64,000 bases of DNA from Kocuria coralli (GTDB taxonomy: Bacteria > Actinomycetota > Actinomycetes > Actinomycetales > Micrococcaceae), in contig NZ_ML708611.1 of the NCBI RefSeq assembly GCF_008831305.1, forward strand, positions 248,001-312,000, in the 5' to 3' direction. Made by a program: the position numbers and the translations under genes. The notes beneath the pieces were generated by a model, which searched no databases, was not told where the DNA came from, and saw only the letters and a program-made list of their open reading frames with translations. Shown here in pieces: positions 24,278 to 32,953 of the stretch (the first letter of the stretch is position 1; every line of letters starts with the position of its first letter).

Positions 24278-24289
24278 GGCCCCGGGAGG

Positions 24290-26035
24290 TCAGCCCTTAT
24301 GGCTGAGGTCTATGTTCTTGCCCTCGAGCTCTTCACGGACCAGGCGGCGCTGGATCTTGCCGAGCATGGTGCGCGGCAGGTCGTCGACCTCCACGATGCG
24401 CCGAGGCACCTTGTACCGGGTGACCTTGGCATAGCAGTGCTCCCGCAGGGCGTGCTCGTCGAAGGCCTGGCCCGCGGCCGGGATGACCGCGGCCACGACG
24501 ATCTCCGTCCCGTCCTCGTTCTTGAGCCCCACGACGGCGGCGTCCTCCACCGCGTCGCTCGTCCGGAGAGCAGCCTCGACCTCGCTGGGAGCCACGTTGA
24601 AACCGCCGGTGATGATGATCTCCTTGAGCCGGTCCACCACGCGGATGAAGCCGTCGTCGTCGACCGTGACCATGTCCCCCGTGCGCAGCCAGCCGTCCAC
24701 GAGGGTCTCGGCGGTGGCGTCCGGGCGCTTCCAGTAGCCCTGGAAGACCTGGGGGCCGGACACCCAGAGCTCGCCCTCCTCACCCCTGGCCACGTCCTCC
24801 ATGGTCTCGGGGTCGACCGTCCGAATGTCGGTCGAGGGGAAGGGGATGCCGATGCTGCCCGCCTTGCGCAACGAGTTGAGGGGATTGCAGGAGACCAGCG
24901 GCGAGCATTCGGTCAGCCCGTACCCCTCCACGAGCATCCCGTGCGTGCGCTGCTCCCATTCGTCCACGAGGTGGACGGGAAGGGCCATGGCGCCGGAGAC
25001 GCCCATCTTGAGTCCGGCGAGGGAGACGCCCTTCCGGTCAGCCAGCTCCATGACCTTCTGGTAGACGGGCGGCACGGCCGGGAGCACCGTGGCCTGACGC
25101 TTCTTCATCGCTCCGACGATCAGATCCGGGCGCGGGGTGGGGAAGAGCACGAGGGTGGCCCCCAGGGACATCGCCAGGGTCATCCCCAGCGTGAGCCCGA
25201 ACGCGTGGAAGAGCGGCAGGGCCCCGTAGAAGACCTCGTCGGAGCTGGCGTGCAGCCAGGCCGAGCCCATCGCGGCGTTGGACTCCAGGTTGCGATGAGT
25301 GAGCATCGCGCCCTTCGGCAGCCCCGTAGTACCGGAGGTGTACTGCAGCACGGCGAGATCGTGGGCCGTGGGATAGGGGTGATCGTGGGCGACGGGCTCG
25401 TGGGCCAGCAGCTCCTTCCACGGAGTCGTTCCCGGCGCGGGCGCGGTCAGGGCGGCCCGCTGCTCCCTCAGCTTCTTCAGCGGCAGGCGCAGGGCCGTGC
25501 GCATCAGCCGCGGCATGGCCGAGGTGATGTCCACCGAGACGATGTGCTCCAGGCCGACGTCCTGGGGCAGCGACTGGACAGCGGCTGCGGTCTTGTCCCA
25601 GACGATCGCCACGCGAGCGCCGTGGTCCTCGAACTGGTGCCGCAGCTCGGGCGCGGTGTAGAGCGGGTTGTGCTCGACGACGATCGCCCCGAGCCGCATG
25701 GCCGCGTAGAAGGCGACGATGTGCTGGGGGCAGTTGGGCAGCACCAGGGCCACCCGGTCGCCCGCCTCGACCCCGAGCTGCCTCAGCCCTTCGGCCGCCC
25801 GCTCCACGTCCTTGCCCAGCTGCTCGTAGGTGACGTCCACGCCGAAGAAGCTCACGGCGGCCTTCGAGCCGAAGAGCCCCACGGACCTCTCGAACATATG
25901 ACTCAGCGAGGTGTCCGGAAGGTCCAGGTCGTGTGCGACGCCGTCGACGTAACTGGCGGTCCAGGGGCGGCCGGACAGGAACTCGAGGGAAGACCCGGGA
26001 GCCGTGGGGCCGGTGGCGGGATTGTGCTCAGGCAT
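24290..26035 (-). CDS. Long-chain acyl-CoA ligase / AMP-dependent synthetase
   Basis: A 581-residue adenylate-forming enzyme of the FadD type, which activates fatty or aromatic acids to acyl-CoA. Motif A5 is VLQYTSGTTGLPKGAMLTH, followed by GYGLTECSPLVSCNP, WLRTGDMVTVDDDGF and the C-terminal DRLKEIIITGGFNVAPSEVE; the catalytic Lys is in LGKIQRR. The ATG at 26035 is chosen because TAGGCT lies 7 bases before it on the minus strand and no ribosome-binding site exists, giving a leaderless mRNA. Divergent from the response regulator gene. Confidence 0.9.
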   Translation of the reverse strand: MPEHNPATGPTAPGSSLEFLSGRPWTASYVDGVAHDLDLPDTSLSHMFERSVGLFGSKAAVSFFGVDVTYEQLGKDVERAAEGLRQLGVEAGDRVALVLPNCPQHIVAFYAAMRLGAIVVEHNPLYTAPELRHQFEDHGARVAIVWDKTAAAVQSLPQDVGLEHIVSVDITSAMPRLMRTALRLPLKKLREQRAALTAPAPGTTPWKELLAHEPVAHDHPYPTAHDLAVLQYTSGTTGLPKGAMLTHRNLESNAAMGSAWLHASSDEVFYGALPLFHAFGLTLGMTLAMSLGATLVLFPTPRPDLIVGAMKKRQATVLPAVPPVYQKVMELADRKGVSLAGLKMGVSGAMALPVHLVDEWEQRTHGMLVEGYGLTECSPLVSCNPLNSLRKAGSIGIPFPSTDIRTVDPETMEDVARGEEGELWVSGPQVFQGYWKRPDATAETLVDGWLRTGDMVTVDDDGFIRVVDRLKEIIITGGFNVAPSEVEAALRTSDAVEDAAVVGLKNEDGTEIVVAAVIPAAGQAFDEHALREHCYAKVTRYKVPRRIVEVDDLPRTMLGKIQRRLVREELEGKNIDLSHKG

Positions 26036-26042
26036 GGTGACG

Positions 26043-26048
26043 AGCCTA
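26043..26048 (-). promoter_or_regulatory. -10 box for leaderless fadD-like mRNA
   Basis: On the minus strand TAGGCT is followed by 7 bases and the ATG at 26035. Confidence 0.5.
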
Positions 26049-26143
26049 CCGGTGGTGCGCTCCGCAGGCGGTGGTGATGACCGCACCACGTCAGACCGGG
26101 TATCGTCGTAATTTCATGTATCTTAATGCGCCGGCGGTCATCG

Positions 26144-26178
26144 GGTGGATCTCCGTCGTATAGTGAGGAGTATCCACC
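26144..26178 (+). promoter_or_regulatory. Promoter flanked by an inverted repeat, response regulator gene
   Basis: TATAGT (26159-26164) is a good -10 box. It is bracketed by GGTGGAT (26144-26150) and ATCCACC (26172-26178), a 7-21-7 inverted repeat. The response regulator made from the gene at 26306 could bind here and control itself. No good -35 box is present, which would fit an activator-dependent promoter. Confidence 0.45.
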
Positions 26179-26305
26179 AGACCGGCTCCACCCGCTGGGG
26201 AGGTGAAACTGGCCCCCGGGAGTTCCTGTGAGCCGGGTTCCGGCATCATGGAGCACCCACGACATCGCGACCCTGAACGCCCCCGAACCGACCCGAGGTG
26301 TAAAT

Positions 26306-27022
26306 ATGCCCTCCACGCTCGTTGCAGTCGTTGATGACCACGAAGTCGTCCGCGAAGGCATCCGCCTTGTTTCCATGACTTCGCAGGCCGACGTGAAGCT
26401 CGTGGGGGCCGCCGCTACCGTTCCGGCACTGCTGGACCAGCTGGGCCGCGATCCGGAGAGCGCCTCCTTGACGGCGTACGGGGCCAAGCGCATCGACTGC
26501 GAGGTGGTCCTGCTGGACCTCTCCCTGACCGATCGTTCGCGCCCCTCGGAGAACGTGGAGAAGCTGCGTCAGGCGGGCATGAAGGTACTGATCTTCTCGG
26601 TGGGCGAGAACGCGACGCTGATCCGGGAGGCCCTGCGAGCCGGGGCCCTGGGACTGGTCCGCAAGTCGGAGCCCCTCGAGCATGCGATCGAGGAGGCCCG
26701 CAACATCGCCGAGGGCAAGCCGGTGATCACCAAGGAACTCGCCGCGGCCATCGACGGCGACGTCGAATTCGCACGTGCCAATCTCTCCCCGCGAGAGCAG
26801 GAGACCCTGCGTCTCTACGCCTCAGGGTTCGCCCAGGTCCAGGTGGCCCGCCGCATGGGCATCAAGCAGTCGGCCGTCAAGACCAACATCGACCGGATCC
26901 GGGAGAAGTACGCCCGCATCGGCCGTCCGGCGCCGACCAAGATCGATCTGCGCATCCGTGCGATCGAGGACGGCCTGGTGGATCCCGAGGCCGACGTCAA
27001 CACGGTCGAACTGCGCCCTTGA
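26306..27022 (+). CDS. NarL/LuxR-type response regulator
   Basis: A 238-residue two-component regulator. The receiver domain has the acidic pair D10-D11, phospho-acceptor D71 (VVLLDLSL), Thr/Ser position near LIFSVG and K120. It contains an extra stretch of about 15 residues before D71. The helix-turn-helix spans 157-205 (LSPREQETLRLYASG, then QSAVKTNIDRIREKYA). The ATG at 26306 follows gaggtgtaaat. It is first of a set of three with a kinase and a kinase-like protein. Targets are unknown. Confidence 0.9.
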   Translation: MPSTLVAVVDDHEVVREGIRLVSMTSQADVKLVGAAATVPALLDQLGRDPESASLTAYGAKRIDCEVVLLDLSLTDRSRPSENVEKLRQAGMKVLIFSVGENATLIREALRAGALGLVRKSEPLEHAIEEARNIAEGKPVITKELAAAIDGDVEFARANLSPREQETLRLYASGFAQVQVARRMGIKQSAVKTNIDRIREKYARIGRPAPTKIDLRIRAIEDGLVDPEADVNTVELRP

Positions 27023-27080
27023 GGGCATCCCGCGGCAGCGGGACTCCCCGGGGAACGAAGCACAAGGCCGGCACCCTCTC

Positions 27081-28382
27081 GTGAGTCACACCGAGATCCG
27101 ATCCCAGCTCAACTACAAGCGCGTGCCCTCGAGGCTGCGCCGCTCCGGCCTTCCATCCGCGACCTCGCCCGTAGCCCTGGGGCCGTATGCGTACCGGCTG
27201 TTCTGGCTCGGCCAGATCTGCCTCGCGGTGCTGGCCTTCGCCCTGATCCTCGAGAGCCTGCCGAGACTGGGGCAGTTGGACGACGGCCCCTTGTCCTGGA
27301 GCCTCGTATTCCTCCTGCTCCACCTGGCCAACACGGTGGTCATGTTCGTCTTCGGCCTCCAGCGGAAGGTGGTGGTCTGGCCGCTGATCGTGACCGCCGT
27401 CCTGGGCCTCCTCGCCGTGGCCTCCGTGCCGTTCATGAGCGCCCGGGAACTGACCATCCAGCATCCGTGGATACCCTCCCTCCTCACGGTGGCAGCCATG
27501 GCCGTGGTCTACGTCTGGGGAACGGTCATGGGGCTGGTGTACGCATCCGGGTCCGCGCTGCTCTATGTGATCCTCAGCTGGGTGCAGGCCGGCCCGCTGG
27601 ACGGCACGGCTGCGCTGCTCTCCTTCGCCGCCCAGGTCGCGGTGACACTGGTGGCCGTCATGATCGTCTCGGTCATCCGCAAAGTGGCGGAGAACGCGGA
27701 CGAGGCCTACAACGACGCCCTGGCCCACGCCACGGCGCTCAAGCGCTCGCACAGCCAGGCCGAGGCCCAGGAACGCCTGGACCGCCTGATCCACGACAAC
27801 GTCATGGCCGCCCTGCTGGACGCCTCCCGGGGTTCCGACGTGGTCTCCAAGCGCACCAAGAAACTGGCCCAGCGCGCCCTGAACGTCCTGGCCTTCGAGG
27901 AGAAGCGCGCCTCCGGCACGGCCACCACCCTGGTGCACGTCCTGGAGGACGAGCTGCTCGAGGCGCTGACCCCATGGCGCGCTCGCGTGCGGTTCACCTC
28001 CGTCACCCCGAACATCCGCCCGGTGGGTCAGCCCCGGGTCTTTCTCTGGACCGAGGTCGCACAGGCCCTGGTACAGGCTGTCACCGAGGCCGTGGCCAAC
28101 AGCGCCCGGCACTCGGGGGCGGAGATCACCTACGTCACCATGAGCGGAGGCTCCTGCCCGCCCACCCGCCTGAATCCCCAGGGATTCTTCCTGCGCTTCG
28201 ACATCGAGGACAACGGCCGCGGATTCCAGATCCGCGCGGTCGACGAACGCCGCCTCGGCGTCAGGGTCTCCATCACCGGCAACGTGCAGAACGTCGGCGG
28301 AGAGGTGCAGATCCACTCCCCCCTGCACCGCGGAACACATGTCGTCATCACCTGGCCACGCGATGCCGAACACCCTCACTGA
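27081..28382 (+). CDS. Membrane sensor histidine kinase (HPK7-like)
   Basis: A 433-residue kinase. Six membrane helices (about residues 39-61, 71-93, 97-117, 131-149, 150-168, 175-198) serve as sensor with little outside the membrane. The dimerisation helix carries RLIHDNVMAALL with phospho-acceptor H238. The ATPase domain has the N-box EAVANSARHSG (N340) and G-box DIEDNGRGF. The GTG at 27081 is a weak start; aagg lies 13 bases upstream. It should phosphorylate the upstream response regulator. The gene overlaps the next by 20 bases. Confidence 0.85.
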   Translation: MSHTEIRSQLNYKRVPSRLRRSGLPSATSPVALGPYAYRLFWLGQICLAVLAFALILESLPRLGQLDDGPLSWSLVFLLLHLANTVVMFVFGLQRKVVVWPLIVTAVLGLLAVASVPFMSARELTIQHPWIPSLLTVAAMAVVYVWGTVMGLVYASGSALLYVILSWVQAGPLDGTAALLSFAAQVAVTLVAVMIVSVIRKVAENADEAYNDALAHATALKRSHSQAEAQERLDRLIHDNVMAALLDASRGSDVVSKRTKKLAQRALNVLAFEEKRASGTATTLVHVLEDELLEALTPWRARVRFTSVTPNIRPVGQPRVFLWTEVAQALVQAVTEAVANSARHSGAEITYVTMSGGSCPPTRLNPQGFFLRFDIEDNGRGFQIRAVDERRLGVRVSITGNVQNVGGEVQIHSPLHRGTHVVITWPRDAEHPH

Positions 28383-29487
28383 GACGAAGGCGGATATCGG
28401 AATCCGCCGCCGCATCCTCAACGAATGGCACCGACGTCGAGACGTCGGTGGATTCGATGCCGCCTTCGAGCACCCATGGATGTATGCGGCCAGGCTCCTG
28501 GTTTTCGTGCCGTCCATCGCCGTGGGCCTGATGGCGGTCAACGGCTCGTACAATACGAGTGCTCAGCTGGCGGCCGTGGTGTTCTTCACCCTGAGCGTCC
28601 TCCTCGTCGTCTGGCCGACCAGCTCGCTGAGGATGGGCGACCTGCAGACGGTGACCTCATCGTTCCTCATGGTGCTGTGCGTGAGCCTGTCGTTCGAGGC
28701 GATGCCGCCCTCGCTGGGAGAGGCGACGCCACCCGCGATGGAAGGCCTGCCGTCGCCCTGGTACACGCTGGGCATCCACGCCTACATGGTCTGCCTGGTG
28801 GTCCGCAGGCGCACGGGCTGGGCCTGGGGCACGCTGTGCGTGGCGTTGCTCTTCGCGGCCAGCTACGGCGCGCGTTCAGATGTCGGCGCGCTCTCGGGCG
28901 TGCTGTCGATGTGCTCCCTGATCGGGCTGATCCTGGCCGCCCAGATCCTGGTCACGGAGATGCGTCGGCTGTTCACCCGCCGCCGGGAGGCCTGGCGGAT
29001 GGGGCTCTCGGCCCGCACCACGGACGAGGAGAACCAGGATCTTGTCAATGCCTCGATCCGGCGGATCCAGGAGGTACGTCGCATGGCCGGCGGGCTGCTG
29101 GAGCGGATCGCCCACGACAACTCACCGGTCACCGACTACGACATCGCCCAGTTCCGCCTGACCGAGGCCCAGCTCCGGGATTCCATCCGCGGTCGGGCCA
29201 TCGCCAATCCACGGCTCCTGGAAGTCGCCCGGAACGCCCGCGAGCGCGGCGTCACGGTGGACATCCTGGACGAGCGGGGGACTCCGCTTCCCCACCGCAT
29301 CATGGAGGTCGTGACGGATCAGGCCGTCGCGGTGCTCGACGCCGCCCAGACAGGGGCTGTGACGATCCGCGCCTTCTCCCCCGACGACGCCACCGCGGTG
29401 TTCATCGTCCATGATCCGGGCGACGAGGACTCCGATGCGGTGGCCATCGAGATAGAGCAGGAGACCGGGGAGATCTCCGTGCTCTGA
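28363..29487 (+). CDS. Kinase-like membrane protein with an eroded ATPase domain
   Basis: A 374-residue protein with the same plan as the preceding kinase: about six membrane helices (40-200), a linker helix and a C-terminal domain. The phospho-acceptor-like ERIAHDN (H251) is kept, but at the N-box position the sequence reads TDQAVAVLDAAQTG without Asn, and the G-box is HDPGDEDSDA instead of DNGxG. ATP binding therefore looks lost. It overlaps the kinase gene by 20 bases and could be its regulatory partner or heterodimer subunit. The start is uncertain; an in-frame ATG at 28339 is possible. Confidence 0.75.
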   Translation: MPNTLTETKADIGIRRRILNEWHRRRDVGGFDAAFEHPWMYAARLLVFVPSIAVGLMAVNGSYNTSAQLAAVVFFTLSVLLVVWPTSSLRMGDLQTVTSSFLMVLCVSLSFEAMPPSLGEATPPAMEGLPSPWYTLGIHAYMVCLVVRRRTGWAWGTLCVALLFAASYGARSDVGALSGVLSMCSLIGLILAAQILVTEMRRLFTRRREAWRMGLSARTTDEENQDLVNASIRRIQEVRRMAGGLLERIAHDNSPVTDYDIAQFRLTEAQLRDSIRGRAIANPRLLEVARNARERGVTVDILDERGTPLPHRIMEVVTDQAVAVLDAAQTGAVTIRAFSPDDATAVFIVHDPGDEDSDAVAIEIEQETGEISVL

Positions 29488-29574
29488 GGGCTCCACACCC
29501 CGCCCTTCCGGGCCCCGGGCGAGCCGGTGTCCCCAGATGCCCCGGCTCGTCCGGCGTCGGGCCACGGCGGTCCG

Positions 29575-29580
29575 TAGGGT
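29575..29580 (+). promoter_or_regulatory. -10 box for leaderless tag mRNA
   Basis: TAGGGT is followed by 6 bases and the ATG at 29587; no ribosome-binding site is present. Confidence 0.5.
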
Positions 29581-29586
29581 CCGTGC

Positions 29587-30282
29587 ATGGACTCCACGCG
29601 CTTCGACGTCACGACCAGCATTCAGCCCGCCGCGCTCCCGGTCGCCCCCTCGGCTGCACCGGCCGGTTCTCCCGATCTCCGGGGCGCCGGAGAGGATCCC
29701 GGCGGGAGGCTTCATCGCATCCTGGACCACGCGGTGCTGTGCGCCGATGGCGTGTACCGCTGCCCGTGGGCTCTGGTGAACTCCGTGGTCCTGGAGGAGC
29801 ACGATCTCGTCTGGGGCCGTCGGCCCCTCACCTCCCCCGCCTGGTTCGAGGCGCTGGCGATGGAGATCTTCCAGGCCGGGTTGGCAACGGGAACCGCAGC
29901 CGGGCGCCGCGGTGCGTTGAGCGAGGCCATGTGCGGCTTCCTGCCGGCCAGAACCGGGCTGCTCGCGGACGAGGACGTCGACGAGCTCATGCTGGACCGT
30001 CGCCTCATCCGTAACCGGGCCAAACTGGTGGCGGTCATCCACGCGGCCAGGCTCGTGCAGGGCTGGGACACGGAGGACTGGGAGGAGATCACCGGCGCTG
30101 CGGCCGCTCACCCCGGCGAAGCCCCCCGGCAGCTCGCGCAACGGTTCCGCGAGCTCGGTCTGGTCCATGTGGGGCCCGGCATTGCAGGGCACTTCCTGGC
30201 CCGGACGGGCGTCGTCACCGGACATGTGGAAGGCTGCCACCGCCACCCCGCCGCGGGAGACCCGACGGCGGAGGGCTGGTGA
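29587..30282 (+). CDS. tag: DNA-3-methyladenine glycosylase I
   Basis: A 231-residue base-excision repair enzyme that removes 3-methyladenine. After a 45-residue low-complexity N-terminus, the Tag zinc site is visible: Cys in YRCPWAL, His in EEHDLVWG, and His and Cys in GHVEGCHRHP near the C-terminus. The helix-hairpin-helix region reads RLIRNRAKLVAVIHAAR, and LAQRFRELGLVHVGPGIAGHF is also typical. Close in length to E. coli Tag apart from the extra N-terminus. It is alone on the plus strand, convergent with the dehydrogenase operon. Confidence 0.9.
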   Translation: MDSTRFDVTTSIQPAALPVAPSAAPAGSPDLRGAGEDPGGRLHRILDHAVLCADGVYRCPWALVNSVVLEEHDLVWGRRPLTSPAWFEALAMEIFQAGLATGTAAGRRGALSEAMCGFLPARTGLLADEDVDELMLDRRLIRNRAKLVAVIHAARLVQGWDTEDWEEITGAAAAHPGEAPRQLAQRFRELGLVHVGPGIAGHFLARTGVVTGHVEGCHRHPAAGDPTAEGW

Positions 30283-30325
30283 CGGCGACCGGCAGGGGAC
30301 CGGTCATCCGGTGGACGGGACGGAG

Positions 30326-31897
30326 CTAGTCCAGGAGCAGGGCCGGCTCCTCGAGGATCTTGGCGACATCGGCCATGAAGCGTGCCGAGAGATCGCCGTC
30401 GACCACGCGATGATCGAAGGAACCGCCCAGGGTGGTGATCCACCGGGGGATGATCTCCCCGTCGACCACCCAGGGCTTCTGCTTGATCGTGCCGAAGGCC
30501 ACGATCGCGACCTCGCCGGGATTGATGATCGGGGTGCCGATGTCGATGCCCAGCGATCCGATGTTCGTGATCGAGATGGTCCCGTTCTGCATGTCCCCGG
30601 GCTGGGTCTTGCCCGCACGCGCCGTCTTGGTCAGGTTGTCCAGGGCGACCGCGAGCTCGCGCAGGGACATGTCCTGGGCGTCCTTGATGTTGGGGACCAT
30701 CAGCCCGCGGGGGGTGGCCGCCGCGATACCCAGGTTCATGTACCGCTTGATGATGATCTCGCTGTCCGTCCAGGTGGCGTTCACCTGGGGATTCCGGGCG
30801 GTGGCCCAGATGATCGCCTTGGCCAGGATCAGCAGGGGTGTGATCTTGACGCCGTCGAAGTAGTCGGCCTCCTTCAACCGCTTGACGAACTCCATCGTGC
30901 GGGAGGCGTCCACGTCCACGAAGATCGAGACGTGCGGTGCGGTGAAGGCGCTCTTGACCATGTTCTGAGCGGTCAGCTTACGAACGCCCTTGACGGGGAT
31001 CCGCTGGGTACGGTCACCCGCTCCCGGCGCGTTGGTGGAGACCCAGAAGGAGTCGGGGCCGTCCGGGATCTCACGCAGATGCGCCGCGTAGGCCAGCAGA
31101 TCGCGTTTGGTCACCTGGCCGGATTCCCCGGTGCCGGTGACATCCGCCAGGTCGATGCCCATCTCCTTCGCGACTTTGCGCACGGGAGGTTTGGCCAGGG
31201 CCGGGCGCCGCGGGGTCTCCTGATCGGCGGTGGACGGCACGGGTGCTGCCCCGCCCCCTGCCTCCTGGCGGCGGCCGCCGAGCCAGGCCGGACGCTCCGC
31301 TGCGGACTGGCCCAGGCCGGCGCGGGAGAGCAGGTCCGCGATGCCCTCCCCGAAGGAAGGCCGCCCCGCAGGGCCCGGCCCCTGGCGCGGGGCCTCATGA
31401 GCCTGGGAGGCCCTGCGCTCCGGTTCCGCCCCCTGGTTGCGCCGCGGCAGGGTCGGCTGCCGCCGTCGGCGGACCACCGGGTCCGCCTTCGGCCCCGATC
31501 CGACGAGGGCCTGCTGGGAGGCGGCCTCCTCTCCCTCGACCTGCTTCTGGTGCGAACCCGCCTTGCCGTCCTGGTTGTCCCCGGACCGGGTGGAGGCACG
31601 GGAGGCGGCATCGGCCTCGCCCGTGTAGCCGGGGTCGGGCAGGTTGCCCGGTGACTCGGAGTCGGCCCCGATCACGATCAGCGGCGTACCCACCTCGACG
31701 GTGCGGCCCTCGTCCACAAGCAGGTCCAGGACCGTGCCGTCCCATGGAGAGGGCAGCTCTACGAGGGATTTTGCCGTCTCGATCTCCAGCAGGACCTGGT
31801 CGACCACGACTTTCTCGCCGGGGCCGACCTTCCAGCTCACGATCTCGGCTTCTGTCAGCCCTTCGCCAACATCGGGCAGGGCGAAAACCTCAGACAT
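30326..31897 (-). CDS. 2-oxoacid dehydrogenase E2 (dihydrolipoamide acyltransferase)
   Basis: A 523-residue E2 subunit. One lipoyl domain (residues 1-78) has its lipoyl Lys in ETAKSLVE. A long low-complexity linker (about 85-240, rich in Arg, Gln, Ala and Pro) precedes the E3-binding domain ([19 protein letters not shown]). The catalytic domain ends with [15 protein letters not shown], which holds the active His and Asp. Motifs fit the branched-chain or pyruvate type. It is last in an operon E1-alpha, E1-beta, E2; no E3 lies in the window, so E3 must be supplied from elsewhere. Confidence 0.93.
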   Translation of the reverse strand: MSEVFALPDVGEGLTEAEIVSWKVGPGEKVVVDQVLLEIETAKSLVELPSPWDGTVLDLLVDEGRTVEVGTPLIVIGADSESPGNLPDPGYTGEADAASRASTRSGDNQDGKAGSHQKQVEGEEAASQQALVGSGPKADPVVRRRRQPTLPRRNQGAEPERRASQAHEAPRQGPGPAGRPSFGEGIADLLSRAGLGQSAAERPAWLGGRRQEAGGGAAPVPSTADQETPRRPALAKPPVRKVAKEMGIDLADVTGTGESGQVTKRDLLAYAAHLREIPDGPDSFWVSTNAPGAGDRTQRIPVKGVRKLTAQNMVKSAFTAPHVSIFVDVDASRTMEFVKRLKEADYFDGVKITPLLILAKAIIWATARNPQVNATWTDSEIIIKRYMNLGIAAATPRGLMVPNIKDAQDMSLRELAVALDNLTKTARAGKTQPGDMQNGTISITNIGSLGIDIGTPIINPGEVAIVAFGTIKQKPWVVDGEIIPRWITTLGGSFDHRVVDGDLSARFMADVAKILEEPALLLD

Positions 31898-31954
31898 TCA
31901 AGGCTCCTTCCGGGCAGCGGGCCGGACTCCCCCAGGGGCGTCTCCCGCGGCGAT

Positions 31955-32953
31955 TCAGTACGCGAAAGCTCGTTCCACCGCGTCAAGGATGCGATCGAGG
32001 TCGGGGACGTAGTTCTCTTCCATGCCGGCGGGCGGATACGGCAGGTGGTAGCCGCCCACCCTCTGGACGGGCGCCTCGAGGCTGTAGAAGCACCGGTCGG
32101 TGATCCGCGAGGCGATCTCAGCCCCGAGACCGCCGAAGACCGGGGCCTCGTGGGCGACCACCATACGTCCGGTGCGGTTCACGGACGCCTCGAGGGTGTC
32201 GAAGTCGATCGGGGACAGCGAGCGCAGGTCGACCACCTCCACCGAGTGGCCGTCCTCGAAGGCCGCCTCGGCCACGGCGAGGGCCACGGGCACCAGCGGC
32301 CCCCAGGCCACGAGGGTCAGCTCCTCCCCCTCCCGGACGACGTGCGCCGTGAAGGGGCTCTCGCTGGTGGGCCGCAGCAGGTCCACCTGGCCCCTGAGCC
32401 AGTAGCGGCGCTTGGGCTCGAAGAAGATCACGGGGTCCTGGCTGCTGATCGACTGCTGGATCATCCAGTAGGCGTCCTGCGGGGTGGAGGGGGTCACGAT
32501 CCGGACCCCTGCGGTGTGCGCGAACAGCGCCTCGGGGGATTCGGAGTGGTGCTCGATGGAGCCGATCACCCCGCCGCTGGGAATGCGGATGGTCACGGGC
32601 ACCTGGACATCGCCGTCGGAACGGGCGTGCATCTTGGCCAGCTGGGTGGTGATCTGGTTGAACGCCGGGTAGGTGAAACCGTCGAACTGGATCTCGCACA
32701 CGGGCCGGTAACCGCGCATGGCCATGCCGATCGCGGTCCCGACGATGCCGGCCTCGCCCAGAGGGGTGTCCCTGACGCGGTGAGCGCCGAAGTCCCCTTT
32801 GAGTCCTTCGGTGACCCGGTAGACGCCTCCCAGGGAGCCGATGTCCTCTCCCATCAGCAGGACCTTGGGGTCGTCGGTCAGAGCGCGGCGCATCCCCAGA
32901 TTCAGCGCCTTGGCCATGGTGGTGCGCAACGTGGACTCGGTGGTCTCGCTCAT
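31955..32953 (-). CDS. 2-oxoacid dehydrogenase E1 subunit beta
   Basis: A 332-residue transketolase-like subunit. It has LMGEDIGSLGGVYRVTEGL, DTPLGEAGIVGTAIGMAMRGYRPVCEIQFDGF and the C-terminal domain ending HEAPVFGGLGAEIASRI. It pairs with E1-alpha to decarboxylate a 2-oxo acid using thiamine diphosphate. Its ATG overlaps the E1-alpha stop (ATGA), and E2 follows after 57 bases. Confidence 0.95.
   Translation of the reverse strand: MSETTESTLRTTMAKALNLGMRRALTDDPKVLLMGEDIGSLGGVYRVTEGLKGDFGAHRVRDTPLGEAGIVGTAIGMAMRGYRPVCEIQFDGFTYPAFNQITTQLAKMHARSDGDVQVPVTIRIPSGGVIGSIEHHSESPEALFAHTAGVRIVTPSTPQDAYWMIQQSISSQDPVIFFEPKRRYWLRGQVDLLRPTSESPFTAHVVREGEELTLVAWGPLVPVALAVAEAAFEDGHSVEVVDLRSLSPIDFDTLEASVNRTGRMVVAHEAPVFGGLGAEIASRITDRCFYSLEAPVQRVGGYHLPYPPAGMEENYVPDLDRILDAVERAFAY

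Noticed and set aside
31395-31745. Low-complexity Arg/Gln/Pro segment in E2 as a frameshift
   Set aside because: The frame stays open, the lipoyl and E3-binding domains on both sides are in the same frame, and long linkers are normal in E2.
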